Source: Hyaloperonospora brassicae | Lineage: Eukaryota; Oomycota; Peronosporomycetes; Peronosporales; Peronosporaceae | DNA: 64,000 bases | Reading direction: 5' to 3' | Assembly (NCBI GenBank): GCA_947650285.1 | Contig: CANTFL010001315.1 | Coordinates: 496,001-560,000 of the forward strand | Shown here: piece by piece, positions 51,638-62,381 of the stretch | How positions within the stretch are numbered: the first letter of the stretch is position 1 | How the letters are laid out: every line of letters starts with the position of its first letter | Position numbers and translations under genes: made by a program | Notes under the pieces: generated by a model | What the model saw: only the letters and a program-made list of their open reading frames with translations | Databases searched by the model: none | What the model was told of the DNA's origin: nothing

Positions 51638-54600
51638 TTACAGCAGCACAATGAGCTGCTGCATGATCGACACAGCTGTCTTCGGGTTCATCTTTCTCAT
51701 CAAACTGTTTGCGCTGTTCTTCTCAGGCACTTGGTTCACGCGTCGAAATGAGGCCGTTGCGTTATGCAGTGCCAGCTTTCTTGATAACAGCTCCTGCAAA
51801 CCACCCAAGCGCTTCTCCGCTTCGCGCCAACTCTCTTGCACTCCGCCGTTTCGACCGACCAGCGGTTTCAGCACTCGAAAATAGTACGCGACGACTTCCG
51901 CTGACAGCACAAAAACGTGGTGCATGTCCCGGTGAATGTGTAGCAAGTCCACCAGCGTGTCCAAAGCGCGCAGGTCCACGTCGAGCCGGTTCTTCTCCTC
52001 ATCAGTAGCAGCATATACCCGCGTCGGTTTGCGCTTGTCAGTTGACCGCCGATACACTGTCAGGTTTTTCAAGACCAGCAGTAGCTGGTGCAGTAGCTCT
52101 ACGTGCGGGCGGCTGCGATTGAGGCCTCGAATTGCTGCAAAAATGGTTGACGAGATCTGCAGCTGAACGCACTTGTGACAGCATTCACGCGAATACCGCG
52201 TGCACACTTCGATGGTGTGGCTTGCAAACAACATGTCTTGTAGTCGCTTTCCGTGGAGCAGCATGTGCAGGGCCATATCAAGGCGTGATCCCAACGTCTG
52301 TAGCTGTTCTGTCTGAACACCCCTTTCTGCACTAGGCTTGACCTCCAATCGATGCGAATCGGCCGACGACGTGTCTGTCTGGCCGTGAGGCGCTGATCCA
52401 ACCAGCTTCATCGCTGACAGTTTCTTGCGGTGCCGAGTAATCTCAGACGTACTATGATGCAAGCGCACCACAGTGCCGCGCCACCATGCTTGAATCGTCC
52501 GCGCTGCCACGAGGTGGAAGTTGCGCTCGCGGTTCGGACAAATTACCTTGTCGTACAGCCACGAAACCACGATACGCTCTGCACGGGCCTTGGCCATGGC
52601 TAGTGCCATCGCTTCCATCTCGCGCTGTTGCTGCAACTCTTCATGACGCCGACGCTCCGCCCACTTGCAACAGAGTCCGAGCCACCATATCTGGATGCAA
52701 TGGGCCGCATCAGCCGTCTGCTGCCTTCGCTGGATTCGAGCTCTGATGACACTCCTGAAGCAACACGACCGCCAGCACGTTGCGATCCTGTTTGCATCGG
52801 CAATCCGCTTCTGCAGAATGCTAGCTCGGAATCGCATCCAGTGGGATCGCACCACTAACAAACGCTTTCGGCGGTACTTCAGCATGCGGTTCGCGTACCA
52901 GTACTCAATCCGCCAACACGACGTCAGCATACGCAGCCGCTTCAACTGCGCCTGCAATGGGTAGAAGCTGAACCGATGGCGGCGCGAAAGCCATCCGCGT
53001 ACACACCTTTGAATGTTCACAGATGCACGCTGCAGATACAACGCTCGACGGAAACGCACCACCATCATCCGACGGCGCGCCAAGCGCTGCATTATCACCA
53101 CACTAGCGCGGACGCTGGCATATTGGTGCTTTTGTTTACACCCGCGATATACAGCCTGAATGAGAGTAGCTGCAAGCACCCGTTTGTGAAGTGTGTAGCA
53201 ACGATAGGTCGACTGGATGCGGCACGCTGCATGATACTGCACCGTTTCCTGAATGCGCTGAAGACGCTGTTGACGGACACGCTCTTGCTGTTCTTCTGCA
53301 TCCCGTTGCATGCGCTGGTACCGCAAGAGCAAGCCTTGAAACATCAGCAGCGCCCGAACCTGTTTTCGGCGGCGCCATATTCGGACGTTTTCCTGAAGTA
53401 AGCATGTGCTTGCACGGAGACAGGAGTACCAACGGCTTGCTAACCACCCTCGCACCACACACCCGATTTTTGTTGCAGCAGACGATCGTTTCTGAAATCG
53501 GTGATTCCGATATACAGACTGAATGCAGCGCGCTGCCCGCGACGCTGCCTTGGACCGCAGTTCCTGCAGCTGCACGACACGTCGATGCTCCTCCTTTGCC
53601 TTCATTTGCCAGTAGGTTTTCAACATGCTGTAGAACTGCAGCAGCGCAGACAGCTGCTGCCTTCGTCGCCATACTCGAACATTGCGCTGAAGCAACACTG
53701 CAGCATGCTTTTTCGCTTGGAAGCGCGATTTCTGCTTCACACCTCGGAATGTGCTCGCGAGCCTAGTTGCTGCCATATCCCGCTTCCGAGACACAAACTG
53801 GCGGAAACGTTTCTGGACACACGTGGCAGCACGTGCCTCTACTTTACATTTCAGTGCCATCTGTCGCTGTTGTTGCATCTTCTCTTTCATCAGCATATCA
53901 AAATGCTGCAGCGCAACAATTCTCTTAGTCTCTTCACGATGACGTTGAAAAGTAACCCATGCCGCCTGAATGACTTGTGCTGCATCATGGTGTTGTCGCC
54001 ATGTCTGCATACGGTGTGCCCGTGCCGCTAAAAGCAAACGACCCTGCCGCCAAGCAGCTTGAATGCGAGAGACCGCGACGTGTCGGTCAGCAATCATCTG
54101 TTGGCGCACAAGACGAGCTCCCTCTCTCGACAAGTACTGCAGCCACATTCGCTCGATAGTGGCACAGCCGGCCTTCACCAGGACCCGCTGTGTGGCCTTG
54201 CGCTGTCTGACCTGCGATTTCTTCGCATGTCTCCATTTAAGTTGTTTCCGCCACCAATGCTGGATCACTTGGACTGCACGAAGTAAACTCCCATTGACAC
54301 GCAACTGTCGATTGGCACGGAAGAGCGCCTGGATTTTTACCACAGCTTTGCAAATACGCAGGAAGTGCCTCCTGACGATCCAACACAGTACTGTGCTCTT
54401 TACGAGGTGTGCTGCTCGTAAGAGTTTACGGCACTGGCGAATGGCTAGTCGCTTCTGACTAGAAGTGTACCAGAACCGCTGAATAGTGCGTGCACTCAAG
54501 TTTTTCTTTCGATGCATTTGCAGTCGAATCCATGGACTCTTCCACCACCGCTTTAGTCTGGAGGCAGCATGGATTTCGTTGTACGAGTCCATCAGGCGCG

Positions 54601-57600
54601 ACTGCAAGTAGCAAACAAACGTTACCACCATCTTCTCCTCCGGCGGGTTCTTTGTGTTATATTCATGCGGCATGAGCACTGGAACCTCTCCGAGCAGCTT
54701 AATGCGGTTGTTGATAGTAGCAAAGTGCTGCTGTTCGTTGGACAAACAGACCTTTTCGCTCATCTGCAGGGCGTCTCTATCACATAGATCAGCGGTTGTC
54801 GGCAGTATGTCAGATCTTGACAAAAGCATCGGATGATAGTAGTGAAGCAAGTAGCAAAGCGCTTTTCCGTCAGCAAACGATCCAGAAAAGTCATTCACAC
54901 CAACGCCGTAGTTAGCACAAACTGCACGACACCATTCCAGCAATAAACCATAGCACTCGTGTTCGTCACTGCAGAGAAGAGGCACATTCTCACACTGCTG
55001 ATCGAAAAAATCTCTCGCGCGGCAACTCATTCGCTTGACAACATTCGATATCTCGCGTCTCATCGTCTGCGCATCCACAAGGGCTTGTAGCTGGAAGCAG
55101 CTGATAAGCTTCCACAGCAATGCCAATGTCTTCTCACGATGTCCGTTTACGATATCTTTGGCCAAATTTCCCATCATCTTCTCGTCGACTTTGTTCCGCA
55201 GACCAGCAAACCCGGACGAAGACACGCGGACACGCCCAGCTAACGCGCATTTCTTATCTGGCCGGCGGCTGCTACTTCTGAGATCGTCCAGTATACTCGC
55301 ACCGCATTTGTCTCGTAGGAAATGCAAGCAAATCTCGACATTGTGCACCTTTTGCAACCGTGACAAAGCCGGCACGCGCAAAAACGTTGACAAGCCTTTT
55401 GGCATGGAAGAATTCTCCCCGTCTTGGTCTGCCGATGCAGCTGTAGGCGCCGTAAGCGCATCCATCAGCTTCGCCAGTCGGACGCCATCGCGCAGGTCGG
55501 TTTCCAAGTTCTTGACTTCCAAATCAATCTCATCCAATGCGGTCTGCTTGTGGTCCAATGTGTAGCCTAGCCGTTTCAGATGTTTGTCAATGCGACCCTC
55601 GCTTGCCAAAAATAGTCGGCAGAATTCGATCACGAGCGTCTGCGAGTCTTTCACCCACGCTTTGTTGCTATCCTCGTTTTTGCTGTTTGTATGTTTATCA
55701 TTCTTATCGCTCTGGGTCTTCGAAGATGCGGTCGTTTTGGTCGCAGCTGCGATTCGGAAAAGACAGGGGAAGTGCGCAAACTTGTGACTCTTATGTTCAA
55801 TTGCGCGGTCCAGAAAAAACACCAGCATGAAGAACTTGAGCATAAATGACTGGGTAAGTGAGTCAAAGTATTCTCGGCCGTTGACGTTTTTTCTGGTGTT
55901 GATAAAACCATTGCCGCCATCATGAAAGTCTGCAGTGGAGCCGTCTATCGGTGTCATGAGCTTTTGCACCAAGCGATAGTTCTCGGCGACATGTGAGTCT
56001 TTGACCAGGTGTTTCAATACTATCCGGCGTAGAACACGAGGCATCTTTTGACTTAATGCCGAGCCTCTTTGTCCCGAAAGCGTCGTTTCTGCAGCACAAG
56101 CACTGAATATCGTTCGCAATGAGCACTTTTCCTGTCTCATGACTTGGTTTCCAAGCACGACAAACAACCCCAAGCCGAGCCACATCGGATGATAATTGTT
56201 CAGCAAACCGATGAGATCCTCTTGCAAACCAACATCAGCGTACACGGGGCGATCCGCGCGAAACATCAGTCCTTGGCTACCGATCTCATCCTGCAAGTTA
56301 TACAGAACATCGCTTATGCTAGGAGACTCGTATAATGCGATTGCAGCTTGTGCCCACTTCGACTCCGTTCGTTTCTGCGAGAGCGTGCGCAACGACGCAT
56401 AGTCAAACTTGCTCTTTGACCGAGCAGCGTGCTCTTCCGTGTTGCCCGGCTCATCGCCTCTGCTCGGGCACAAGACACTGCCATCTAGTAGTACGTAGTT
56501 CATCCATTTTGTAAAACCATGGGTCTGTTTTGCCATCCAGTTCTCGTCGTAGATCTCCTGTCGCTGCTTCCACCACGAGCCAGCAAAAAGCTTTTTCGTC
56601 ACGAACGGATCCTTAACAACACCGACAAACTTTCGCGGTGACAACATCTTCTGCGCACTCGTTAACGACTTGCTTTTCCTTCGCTTAGGTCGGTTTTGTA
56701 GTGGAAAAAAGTCGATTACAACGGACGAAGGCCGTTTTCTCTTCACCTTCGCGTTTTCCTTGACCGCAGGCTCCTGTTCTGGTTCAAAGTCGCTAAGCGT
56801 CAAGGCACTTGAGATCGCACACGCTTTGCCTATTCGTTTTGACAACGTTCTGCTGCTTACCTGTCTGTTCTTCACCGCAACCACGACAGTATCTACTTGC
56901 TTCGACGAAGGACGCATGCATTCAAGCCTCAACAGCTTCGGGACACGCGGTGTCACCACACCTGTTGCCCTGCACTGCATTTCACGTCCATCATTGACTG
57001 CAAACTTGAGCATGGCCGTGACGTGGTGCCCTACATCCGTCGAGTGCGGTTCAAACGTCACTCGCAACATCACTGACTTGAGCGCGTCGACCACACACAT
57101 GTCCAGATCGCACTTGAATCTCATCCTCTTTGTCCGACCTACAGCAACTGACGCTGTCGATTCGTCCTCTATCATCGTATAACCTTCGTACTTGACACGT
57201 GCATTGCCCACTTCACTGGCGTTTTCCAGCGTCAAGTGTCTACTCTTCCGCTCACCGAGAGCCACCGTGCCAAAGTGCAGCTGTGCCACGTGGCTACAGT
57301 CATCGACAAACAGCGTCGAACTGCCAGCTATTGTCAATCTCTCCGTCCCGTCGTCTACTTTCTTCTCTCCATCTTCCAGACCCAACAAGTGGCCGTGCAG
57401 ATCCAATGCTCGCGCCTCAACTTGCGTCACTGCTGCGTCCCCCGTTGCTGCTGTATGCCGCCTCTTTTTTTCCAGTGCAGCGCCAACTTCCTGGCCCTCG
57501 TTCTCCACGTACACCGCTCGTGATGGAGCAGCTGACGATCGTTCAGTCGAGCGTTGACGTTTTCCTAGCACTTCAGACGGCGCACAGGACTCATCCGTCA

Positions 57601-57865
57601 GCAGAAGAGACAGCGCGTCATCTACAACGTACTCGTGCTGAGCACTGCCAGTTGTTGGGACGTGTCGCACGTCGTTCCACGGGTCACAAGGCGACGGTCG
57701 ACAGTTCTCCTTTTCATTCGGCTCTTGTCGCGTGGATCCTGCGACAAGGGCGCAGCCGTTTGCACCGATTGGAGCGGAGCGAGAGGCAGCACCAAGTGGA
57801 CTATTCAGTGCACGAGACGTCCACTTGTTGACGGCTGGCGGGGCGTCGCGACGGCCGCTGCTCAT
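51638..57865 (-). CDS. ASPM: ASPM/abnormal-spindle homologue, intronless
   Basis: Single exon, 2075 aa from ATG 57865 (MSSGRRDAPPAVNKW). Order of domains: disordered basic N-terminus with KEN-box-like NEKENC (about residue 52); an ASH (ASPM-SPD2-Hydin) domain around residues 185-310; a conserved KLFAGSWWKQRQEIYDENW block; two calponin-homology regions (near 795 and 995; FADGKALCYLLHYYHPML); then a long IQ array (about 1125-1790, units such as AARCIQSVYRNHRFQKR) that would bind calmodulin; and a helical C-terminus. ASPM focuses spindle poles and controls mitotic microtubule minus ends. A shared 462-bp promoter region separates it from the divergent ribosomal P1 gene. Lack of any intron over 6.2 kb is notable. 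Confidence 0.93.
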   Translation of the reverse strand: MSSGRRDAPPAVNKWTSRALNSPLGAASRSAPIGANGCALVAGSTRQEPNEKENCRPSPCDPWNDVRHVPTTGSAQHEYVVDDALSLLLTDESCAPSEVLGKRQRSTERSSAAPSRAVYVENEGQEVGAALEKKRRHTAATGDAAVTQVEARALDLHGHLLGLEDGEKKVDDGTERLTIAGSSTLFVDDCSHVAQLHFGTVALGERKSRHLTLENASEVGNARVKYEGYTMIEDESTASVAVGRTKRMRFKCDLDMCVVDALKSVMLRVTFEPHSTDVGHHVTAMLKFAVNDGREMQCRATGVVTPRVPKLLRLECMRPSSKQVDTVVVAVKNRQVSSRTLSKRIGKACAISSALTLSDFEPEQEPAVKENAKVKRKRPSSVVIDFFPLQNRPKRRKSKSLTSAQKMLSPRKFVGVVKDPFVTKKLFAGSWWKQRQEIYDENWMAKQTHGFTKWMNYVLLDGSVLCPSRGDEPGNTEEHAARSKSKFDYASLRTLSQKRTESKWAQAAIALYESPSISDVLYNLQDEIGSQGLMFRADRPVYADVGLQEDLIGLLNNYHPMWLGLGLFVVLGNQVMRQEKCSLRTIFSACAAETTLSGQRGSALSQKMPRVLRRIVLKHLVKDSHVAENYRLVQKLMTPIDGSTADFHDGGNGFINTRKNVNGREYFDSLTQSFMLKFFMLVFFLDRAIEHKSHKFAHFPCLFRIAAATKTTASSKTQSDKNDKHTNSKNEDSNKAWVKDSQTLVIEFCRLFLASEGRIDKHLKRLGYTLDHKQTALDEIDLEVKNLETDLRDGVRLAKLMDALTAPTAASADQDGENSSMPKGLSTFLRVPALSRLQKVHNVEICLHFLRDKCGASILDDLRSSSRRPDKKCALAGRVRVSSSGFAGLRNKVDEKMMGNLAKDIVNGHREKTLALLWKLISCFQLQALVDAQTMRREISNVVKRMSCRARDFFDQQCENVPLLCSDEHECYGLLLEWCRAVCANYGVGVNDFSGSFADGKALCYLLHYYHPMLLSRSDILPTTADLCDRDALQMSEKVCLSNEQQHFATINNRIKLLGEVPVLMPHEYNTKNPPEEKMVVTFVCYLQSRLMDSYNEIHAASRLKRWWKSPWIRLQMHRKKNLSARTIQRFWYTSSQKRLAIRQCRKLLRAAHLVKSTVLCWIVRRHFLRICKAVVKIQALFRANRQLRVNGSLLRAVQVIQHWWRKQLKWRHAKKSQVRQRKATQRVLVKAGCATIERMWLQYLSREGARLVRQQMIADRHVAVSRIQAAWRQGRLLLAARAHRMQTWRQHHDAAQVIQAAWVTFQRHREETKRIVALQHFDMLMKEKMQQQRQMALKCKVEARAATCVQKRFRQFVSRKRDMAATRLASTFRGVKQKSRFQAKKHAAVLLQRNVRVWRRRQQLSALLQFYSMLKTYWQMKAKEEHRRVVQLQELRSKAASRAARCIQSVYRNHRFQKRSSAATKIGCVVRGWLASRWYSCLRASTCLLQENVRIWRRRKQVRALLMFQGLLLRYQRMQRDAEEQQERVRQQRLQRIQETVQYHAACRIQSTYRCYTLHKRVLAATLIQAVYRGCKQKHQYASVRASVVIMQRLARRRMMVVRFRRALYLQRASVNIQRCVRGWLSRRHRFSFYPLQAQLKRLRMLTSCWRIEYWYANRMLKYRRKRLLVVRSHWMRFRASILQKRIADANRIATCWRSCCFRSVIRARIQRRQQTADAAHCIQIWWLGLCCKWAERRRHEELQQQREMEAMALAMAKARAERIVVSWLYDKVICPNRERNFHLVAARTIQAWWRGTVVRLHHSTSEITRHRKKLSAMKLVGSAPHGQTDTSSADSHRLEVKPSAERGVQTEQLQTLGSRLDMALHMLLHGKRLQDMLFASHTIEVCTRYSRECCHKCVQLQISSTIFAAIRGLNRSRPHVELLHQLLLVLKNLTVYRRSTDKRKPTRVYAATDEEKNRLDVDLRALDTLVDLLHIHRDMHHVFVLSAEVVAYYFRVLKPLVGRNGGVQESWREAEKRLGGLQELLSRKLALHNATASFRRVNQVPEKNSANSLMRKMNPKTAVSIMQQLIVLL

Positions 57866-58327
57866 GTCGCCTGCGGTCTTTCTGCGCGCTGGTGCAATAA
57901 ACGCACTACGTGAGGACGAAATGTTCGAGTTCGGAGATACACTGTGCCATTGCGTCGACGAGCCATATTGCAATACCATCGCACGAAGGAATATTGCAAT
58001 CACGCGAAAGGTCCATGTAGCGGAAAAGCGGTGTTGCAATACTTCGTGTCGAAGCCGAATATTGTTGTCACGCACTGTCGAGGTACGAAAATCACGACAA
58101 CACACACACGACCGGAACACGGTATCCGCACGCCCAAACCGAATAATGACCGAAACCAGTGCGTCGCGGCTCGCTCTGATGTGGCGTACGTCATAAACGT
58201 GTTGCGAATTCGTACTTTGGGCGGACACTGGCTCGCCGCCACCCATGTCGAGTCCCGCGGGTCGAAAACGCGCACAAGAGCTCTTCATATTTGGCGATCG
58301 CTGCAGCATTGAAAGGGAGGCCCCACC
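57866..58327. promoter_or_regulatory. Divergent intergenic region, ASPM/RPLP1
   Basis: 462 bp between start codons. The minus frame stays open through it, but its content does not resemble ASPM. Contains a repeated ATATTGCAAT-like element near 57960-58070 (three loosely similar copies). Confidence 0.45.
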
Positions 58328-58693
58328 ATGTCGACGACCATCAGCAAGGAACAACACGATGAGCTGTGCGTCTCGTACGCGTCCATGATGCTCTTTGACG
58401 GCGAGCACGAGATCACGTCGGAGGCCATCACTACGATTGTGAACGCGTCGGGGAACGAAGTGGAGCCGTACTGGCCCACGCTCTTTGCGTCGCTGCTGTC
58501 GAAGGAAGGCAAGATCCTGGACTTGATTTCGTCGGGCGGCGCTGCGTCAGGCGCTGCTGCCGCAGCGGGCGGTGCGTCTGGTGCGGCGGCGGCGGGCGGT
58601 GAGCCCGCGAAGGAAGAGGCCAAGGCCGTGGAAGAGGAAGAAGAGGTGGACATGGGCGGCGGCATGGACATGTTTGGCGATGAAGACTACTAA
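58328..58693 (+). CDS. RPLP1: 60S acidic ribosomal protein P1
   Basis: Single exon, 121 aa. The N-terminal helical dimerisation domain (CVSYASMMLFDGEHEITSEA, PYWPTLFASLLSKEGKILDL) is followed by the Ala/Gly hinge and an acidic tail (EEEEEVDMGGGMDMFGDEDY). The tail departs from the usual GFGLFD ending by having MDMFGDEDY, which is relevant because this tail recruits elongation factors (and, in other organisms, ribosome-inactivating toxins). P1 pairs with P2 on P0 to form the ribosomal stalk. Confidence 0.95.
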   Translation: MSTTISKEQHDELCVSYASMMLFDGEHEITSEAITTIVNASGNEVEPYWPTLFASLLSKEGKILDLISSGGAASGAAAAAGGASGAAAAGGEPAKEEAKAVEEEEEVDMGGGMDMFGDEDY

Positions 58694-59485
58694 GCAGAGG
58701 ATGCGCAAGCAGCGCACGGTGGTGCAGCCATCCAGTTTCGAAGACGCGGTCGCCAGCCCTGTAGATTCTCTGTAATAAATGGACCTGTGCGTCTATTTAT
58801 TCGGTCTCCTCCTCCTCCCCCCCAGCGTACCTTCAGTCGTTTGTGATCTGTACGAGAGCGATGACGCTGTGTTGATCGACTCGGACTTGTTTCTCGACCG
58901 GCTTCTCCTTGGACACGTACGTACCTGACATGGTTTGCACGCGTGATGGTCGTATCGCAAGGACAATGTCCAGGCTACGACATGCAGGAAGCTCGTTGGA
59001 AGGCCACCTATAACCCACGCTATATGTGTCCGTTCCATGCAGCAGCAGCGGCAAATGTGAGTATTTCTCCAGGCTATTGAGCAATTGGTACTCCACTTCA
59101 CCGTACGTATATGATGCAAACGTGCAGCAACGCGTTCCTTCGTCCCATTTAACCACAACTTTGGCGCTCCAAACGGCACGACGTGGACCATATCCGAACT
59201 TTTTTTTTCACAAACACGACGTGCACTACATCAACACACCAATTGCCCCATCGTTTGTATCGTCACAGTGAGTGAGTGGCCCATTGTCGGCCCCCCCCCC
59301 CCCCCCCCACACACACACAGACTTCGCTCGCGACCACAAGTCCTCTCGATCCCCGCACAACACATACCCTCTCGTCTTCGATCGATCGACTTGTCCCCTC
59401 CCCATCTTTGTCGCGGCCGCCAAGCGCCACAAACGACTCGGCCCCAAAGCTCCCGACTCTCTCCGTCTCGTCCGCTCGCGAACCA
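58694..59485. other. Intergenic with one candidate minus-strand frame
   Basis: 792 bp. A minus-strand frame, 58833 to about 59213 without an ATG, reads FGYGPRRAVWSAKVVVKWDE, later YGEVEYQLLNSLEKYSHLPL, and stops at 58833. It has real-protein character and could be a 3' exon, but no first exon was found before the next gene. A poly-C run lies at 59291-59308. Confidence 0.4.
59291..59320. repeat. Poly-C (18) plus (CA)n tract
   Basis: Eighteen consecutive C followed by a CA dinucleotide run, in the 5' region of the next gene. Such homopolymers are prone to sequencing error. Confidence 0.95.
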
Positions 59486-59839
59486 ATGACTGCGTCTACT
59501 GCCGTCGCCAAGAAGGCCGTGAAGTGGCACAAGCTCTCGTACGCGCAGTTCGTGCTGCACGAGGCCAAGCGCGAGCACTTCCAGCCCTTCCTCATCGCTG
59601 GCGTGTACGTCTCTGCGTCTCGTTGTTTTCCCCCATCTTCGTTTGCGCTCTCTCTGACGCTGTTGCACACTTTGTATCGGTATGTCGCGGTATTCGACGT
59701 CTACTGCCTCTCTTGTCGCTCTAGCGCTGCGTGGGTGATCTGCGGCATCCTCCCGACGCGTGGCGCCACGCAGGAGGACAAGGAGAAGAGCAACTACTGG
59801 AAGCGCACGAACGGCAAGTTCGACTACAGCCACCACTAG
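59486..59839 (+). CDS. Small single-span membrane protein, 77 aa
   Basis: Exons 59486..59604 and 59725..59839, joined in phase (donor GTACGT, acceptor CTAG). The protein has a basic N-terminus (KKAVKWHKLSYAQFVLHEAK), one membrane span (FLIAGVAAWVICGILP) that crosses the intron position, and a hydrophilic tail ending NGKFDYSHH. Size and layout resemble small accessory subunits of mitochondrial respiratory complexes or ATP synthase, but no specific family was recognised. Confidence 0.75.
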   Translation: MTASTAVAKKAVKWHKLSYAQFVLHEAKREHFQPFLIAGVYVSASRCFPPSSFALSLTLLHTLYRYVAVFDVYCLSCRSSAAWVICGILPTRGATQEDKEKSNYWKRTNGKFDYSHH

Positions 59840-60387
59840 ATGACTGCTGCTCAAGGGCGACAGGAGGCGGCACACGCTGGACCCAAGACAGGACGTTGCG
59901 TGGAAGGGCTGTGGGTTCGAGGGAGCGCCGAGGGGGAGAGTTGAGTGCGCTGCAGGCCGAAGCTCGTGGCCGTGGGGGGGGGCCATCCCACGTCTCTGTG
60001 GGTCTCGGAAGCGTTGCCGACTCGTGGACGTCGTCGTAAAACGACAGATCGAATACAGCCCAAACGTCTTACGACAGTGATACAACTCGGGAGACTTCTT
60101 CTTCTTCGTACTTGCTTCGTCCGCTCTGGCTGACCGGCCTTGCTACACTTTGGTGCTGGGGATCACTCACGATCACGTACGTTGGAATCCCAATGGTGTG
60201 CCGAGTCTCGTCGAGTCGCCGTGACGGCGCTCGAGCACAACGAGACGTATCGCGCTGGCGGTCCAGTAACTGTCACTGGAAGAAGCTCGTACTGCGCCGA
60301 TGCGCTGGCCCGACGACATGTCATAGAGCAGATGCAAAGCAGACTAGTTCCCACATCCTCTAATGGGTCCGACAACGGCCAGACTGC
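59840..60387. other. Convergent intergenic, nothing recognised
   Basis: 548 bp between two 3' ends; only short frames without resemblance to known families. Confidence 0.55.
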
Positions 60388-61716
60388 TTACGCCGCAGTG
60401 GCAGCAGCGCGCTGCCGCACAATGAAGAAAACAAACACCAGCAGTAGCACAGTTAGCCCAGCGATGAGACCAAGCAGCCCAGTGTTCCAGCGACTAGTGT
60501 CTTCGCCAGCGAGATCCTCGCGGTACTTCTGCGCCCAATTCGGCACAATCATCAGGTCTGGTCGCTCGCGATACAGTTCCTCCTTTTCCCGTGGCGTCAG
60601 CCGTCGCATCATGGATCGCACCAGCTTCTTGCGCTTCTTCCTGCCCTGCGGCGTGGCGTGCTCGCTAGTTGTATTACTAGTGTTCACCAGCTGAGGCGGC
60701 GGACTGCCACTGCCAGCGCTGACAGCATCGTCATCGCCATTCATCAACGAGCGCGTTTCCTGTTTACTACTGTCGTCTTCACAAAACTCTTCGTCCGCGT
60801 CCAGCACGTCTTCGTGCCATACAATCTTCTTCTTCATCTGCTTCTGTTTCTGGGACTGAGCACCCAAAGCTCTCTTGTCCGGCTCCAGCGCTGCAACTGT
60901 CGAGTAAGCGGACAGACGCTTCAACGCCGGTCGCAACTTCTGGGAACAAAAGTGCTTACCATTGCTCTGCAAAGCTTCCGGCGAGAGCTGAAGTCCGTCG
61001 CCATCCGTGTCAAGATCGTCGAGCTTTGACATGGTCGCCAACGGGGACGTCCCGGACAAGAGATCGTATTCCTTCGTTTCTGGCTTCACGAGCTGCTTGG
61101 CCCGCTGCAAAGAGCTGACAAACGCCCCACTGATGATGCCCACGGCTTCTGCCGGCGACAGCTTGACCTTGGGCGGGCTACTAACTTGCACTTCGACCTC
61201 CATCAGTTCCTTCACCTCGTTCGCAATGGCTTTTGCCCGACGATGAGCCACTTCCATTGCATGTCGTGATACTTCAGGCGAAAACAGCGTCGCGTCGACA
61301 TAGTCGCGGTCTTCAGCAAGAACCGTTTGCGTCGACACGCGCAGCGGGGGCAGCACTGGCCGCTGCTGCTGCTGCTGATGATGACTCCTGTTCTGGTCCA
61401 CACCGCCAGCTCCGTCCTTGTGTCCCGTCTCCACGTTCACTGCAACATGACCCTCGACCCGACTGCCGTGCCCTTGACCCGACGCAGACTCTGACGGCGA
61501 TGACCCGCGGGCGTCAGGACTCCCAGTCGTACACTTCTCGCGGCTGTCGGGCACCGAGACAGCAATGGCGGCGTTCTTCGTGCGTCGCTCCCCTGCGAAT
61601 GACTCGGCAAACGGCGACTCGAGCGCGTCGACATCGACTACAGTCGCAGACGGCAGCTGCTCCATCGAACCAGCAGCAGGCGCGTCGTCGCTCAGCGAGA
61701 CGGTCTCCATAAACAT
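60388..61716 (-). CDS. Tail-anchored protein with PP1-docking-like motif
   Basis: Single exon, 442 aa (MFMETVSL; the Met two codons later may be used). Most of the chain is disordered, Ser/Glu/Gln-rich. A helical part lies near 155-215 (VSRHAMEVAHRRAKAIANEV, EAVGIISGAFVSSLQRAKQL), a KKIVWHEDV segment near 292 fits the RVxF docking pattern for protein phosphatase 1, and a basic RKKRKKLVRSMMRRLTPREK block precedes a single C-terminal span (GLLGLIAGLTVLLLVFVFFI), so it is probably tail-anchored in the ER or another organelle facing the cytosol. No known family. The PP1 link is inference from the short motif. Confidence 0.7.
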   Translation of the reverse strand: MFMETVSLSDDAPAAGSMEQLPSATVVDVDALESPFAESFAGERRTKNAAIAVSVPDSREKCTTGSPDARGSSPSESASGQGHGSRVEGHVAVNVETGHKDGAGGVDQNRSHHQQQQQRPVLPPLRVSTQTVLAEDRDYVDATLFSPEVSRHAMEVAHRRAKAIANEVKELMEVEVQVSSPPKVKLSPAEAVGIISGAFVSSLQRAKQLVKPETKEYDLLSGTSPLATMSKLDDLDTDGDGLQLSPEALQSNGKHFCSQKLRPALKRLSAYSTVAALEPDKRALGAQSQKQKQMKKKIVWHEDVLDADEEFCEDDSSKQETRSLMNGDDDAVSAGSGSPPPQLVNTSNTTSEHATPQGRKKRKKLVRSMMRRLTPREKEELYRERPDLMIVPNWAQKYREDLAGEDTSRWNTGLLGLIAGLTVLLLVFVFFIVRQRAAATAA

Positions 61717-62381
61717 CGTACAAGTCGGGAGGGTCGAAGCTCCGGCCGACGGTCGTACTTAGGAGTCCACACACACACACACACGCACACACGCGAGAGG
61801 TAATGGCGCGTGCAGATGGGGCAGAGGAGACGCGCGTGTGCGTGTACAGAGCGACAGGGCAGAGGCGCTACACAGACAGACAGACAGATGCTTCGGGACG
61901 AGAGCGAGCGCTCTTTGGTTCGATTGCGCACGAGTGTGTGTTTACGGCAGGTCGAAAGTGTCTGTGAGATGTAGTGCATTCGCTAAAGTGATCGTCCCAT
62001 CGTGACTTTGCGACTTGATTTTCATTGCGAAAACGCATATGCCCAGCAGTACACGGACAATGGGCGGACGAAAAGCGAGCGTTCAGTTCGACCACTTTTG
62101 GGGACGGTCGGACAACTGCTGGTGGGCTGGTGGTGGGTTCAGACAGGTCAAGACAGAGGAGGAGGGAGTACCAGCAGGACGTGAAGTGACGCTATCGCAC
62201 TCAACTGTCGATCGATCTACTGACGGTTTAAGTCCCATGAAGCCATCTGAACTCGCAGTACATAGTACCCGCAACGACTGACTTCTGGACTGCAACTACA
62301 GTCCACGGCACCATTTGCTATTGCAGTTCGTTGTCATCACCTCAAACACGTCTTGGCTCGATCGTGCATTGTCCTCTTGGC
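61717..62381. other. Intergenic region
   Basis: 665 bp with a (CA)n tract at about 61768-61794 just upstream of the tail-anchored gene. Nothing else supported. Confidence 0.6.

Noticed and set aside
57866..58408. N-terminal extension of the ASPM frame
   Set aside because: Open but Arg/Ser-rich and unlike ASPM; ATG 57865 gives a sensible start.
59895..59930. tRNA B-box-like GGTTCGAGG
   Set aside because: No A-box or foldable cloverleaf around it.
59231..60085. 284-codon minus-strand frame
   Set aside because: Antisense to the spliced 77-aa gene and to a poly-C/CA tract; composition typical of a shadow frame.
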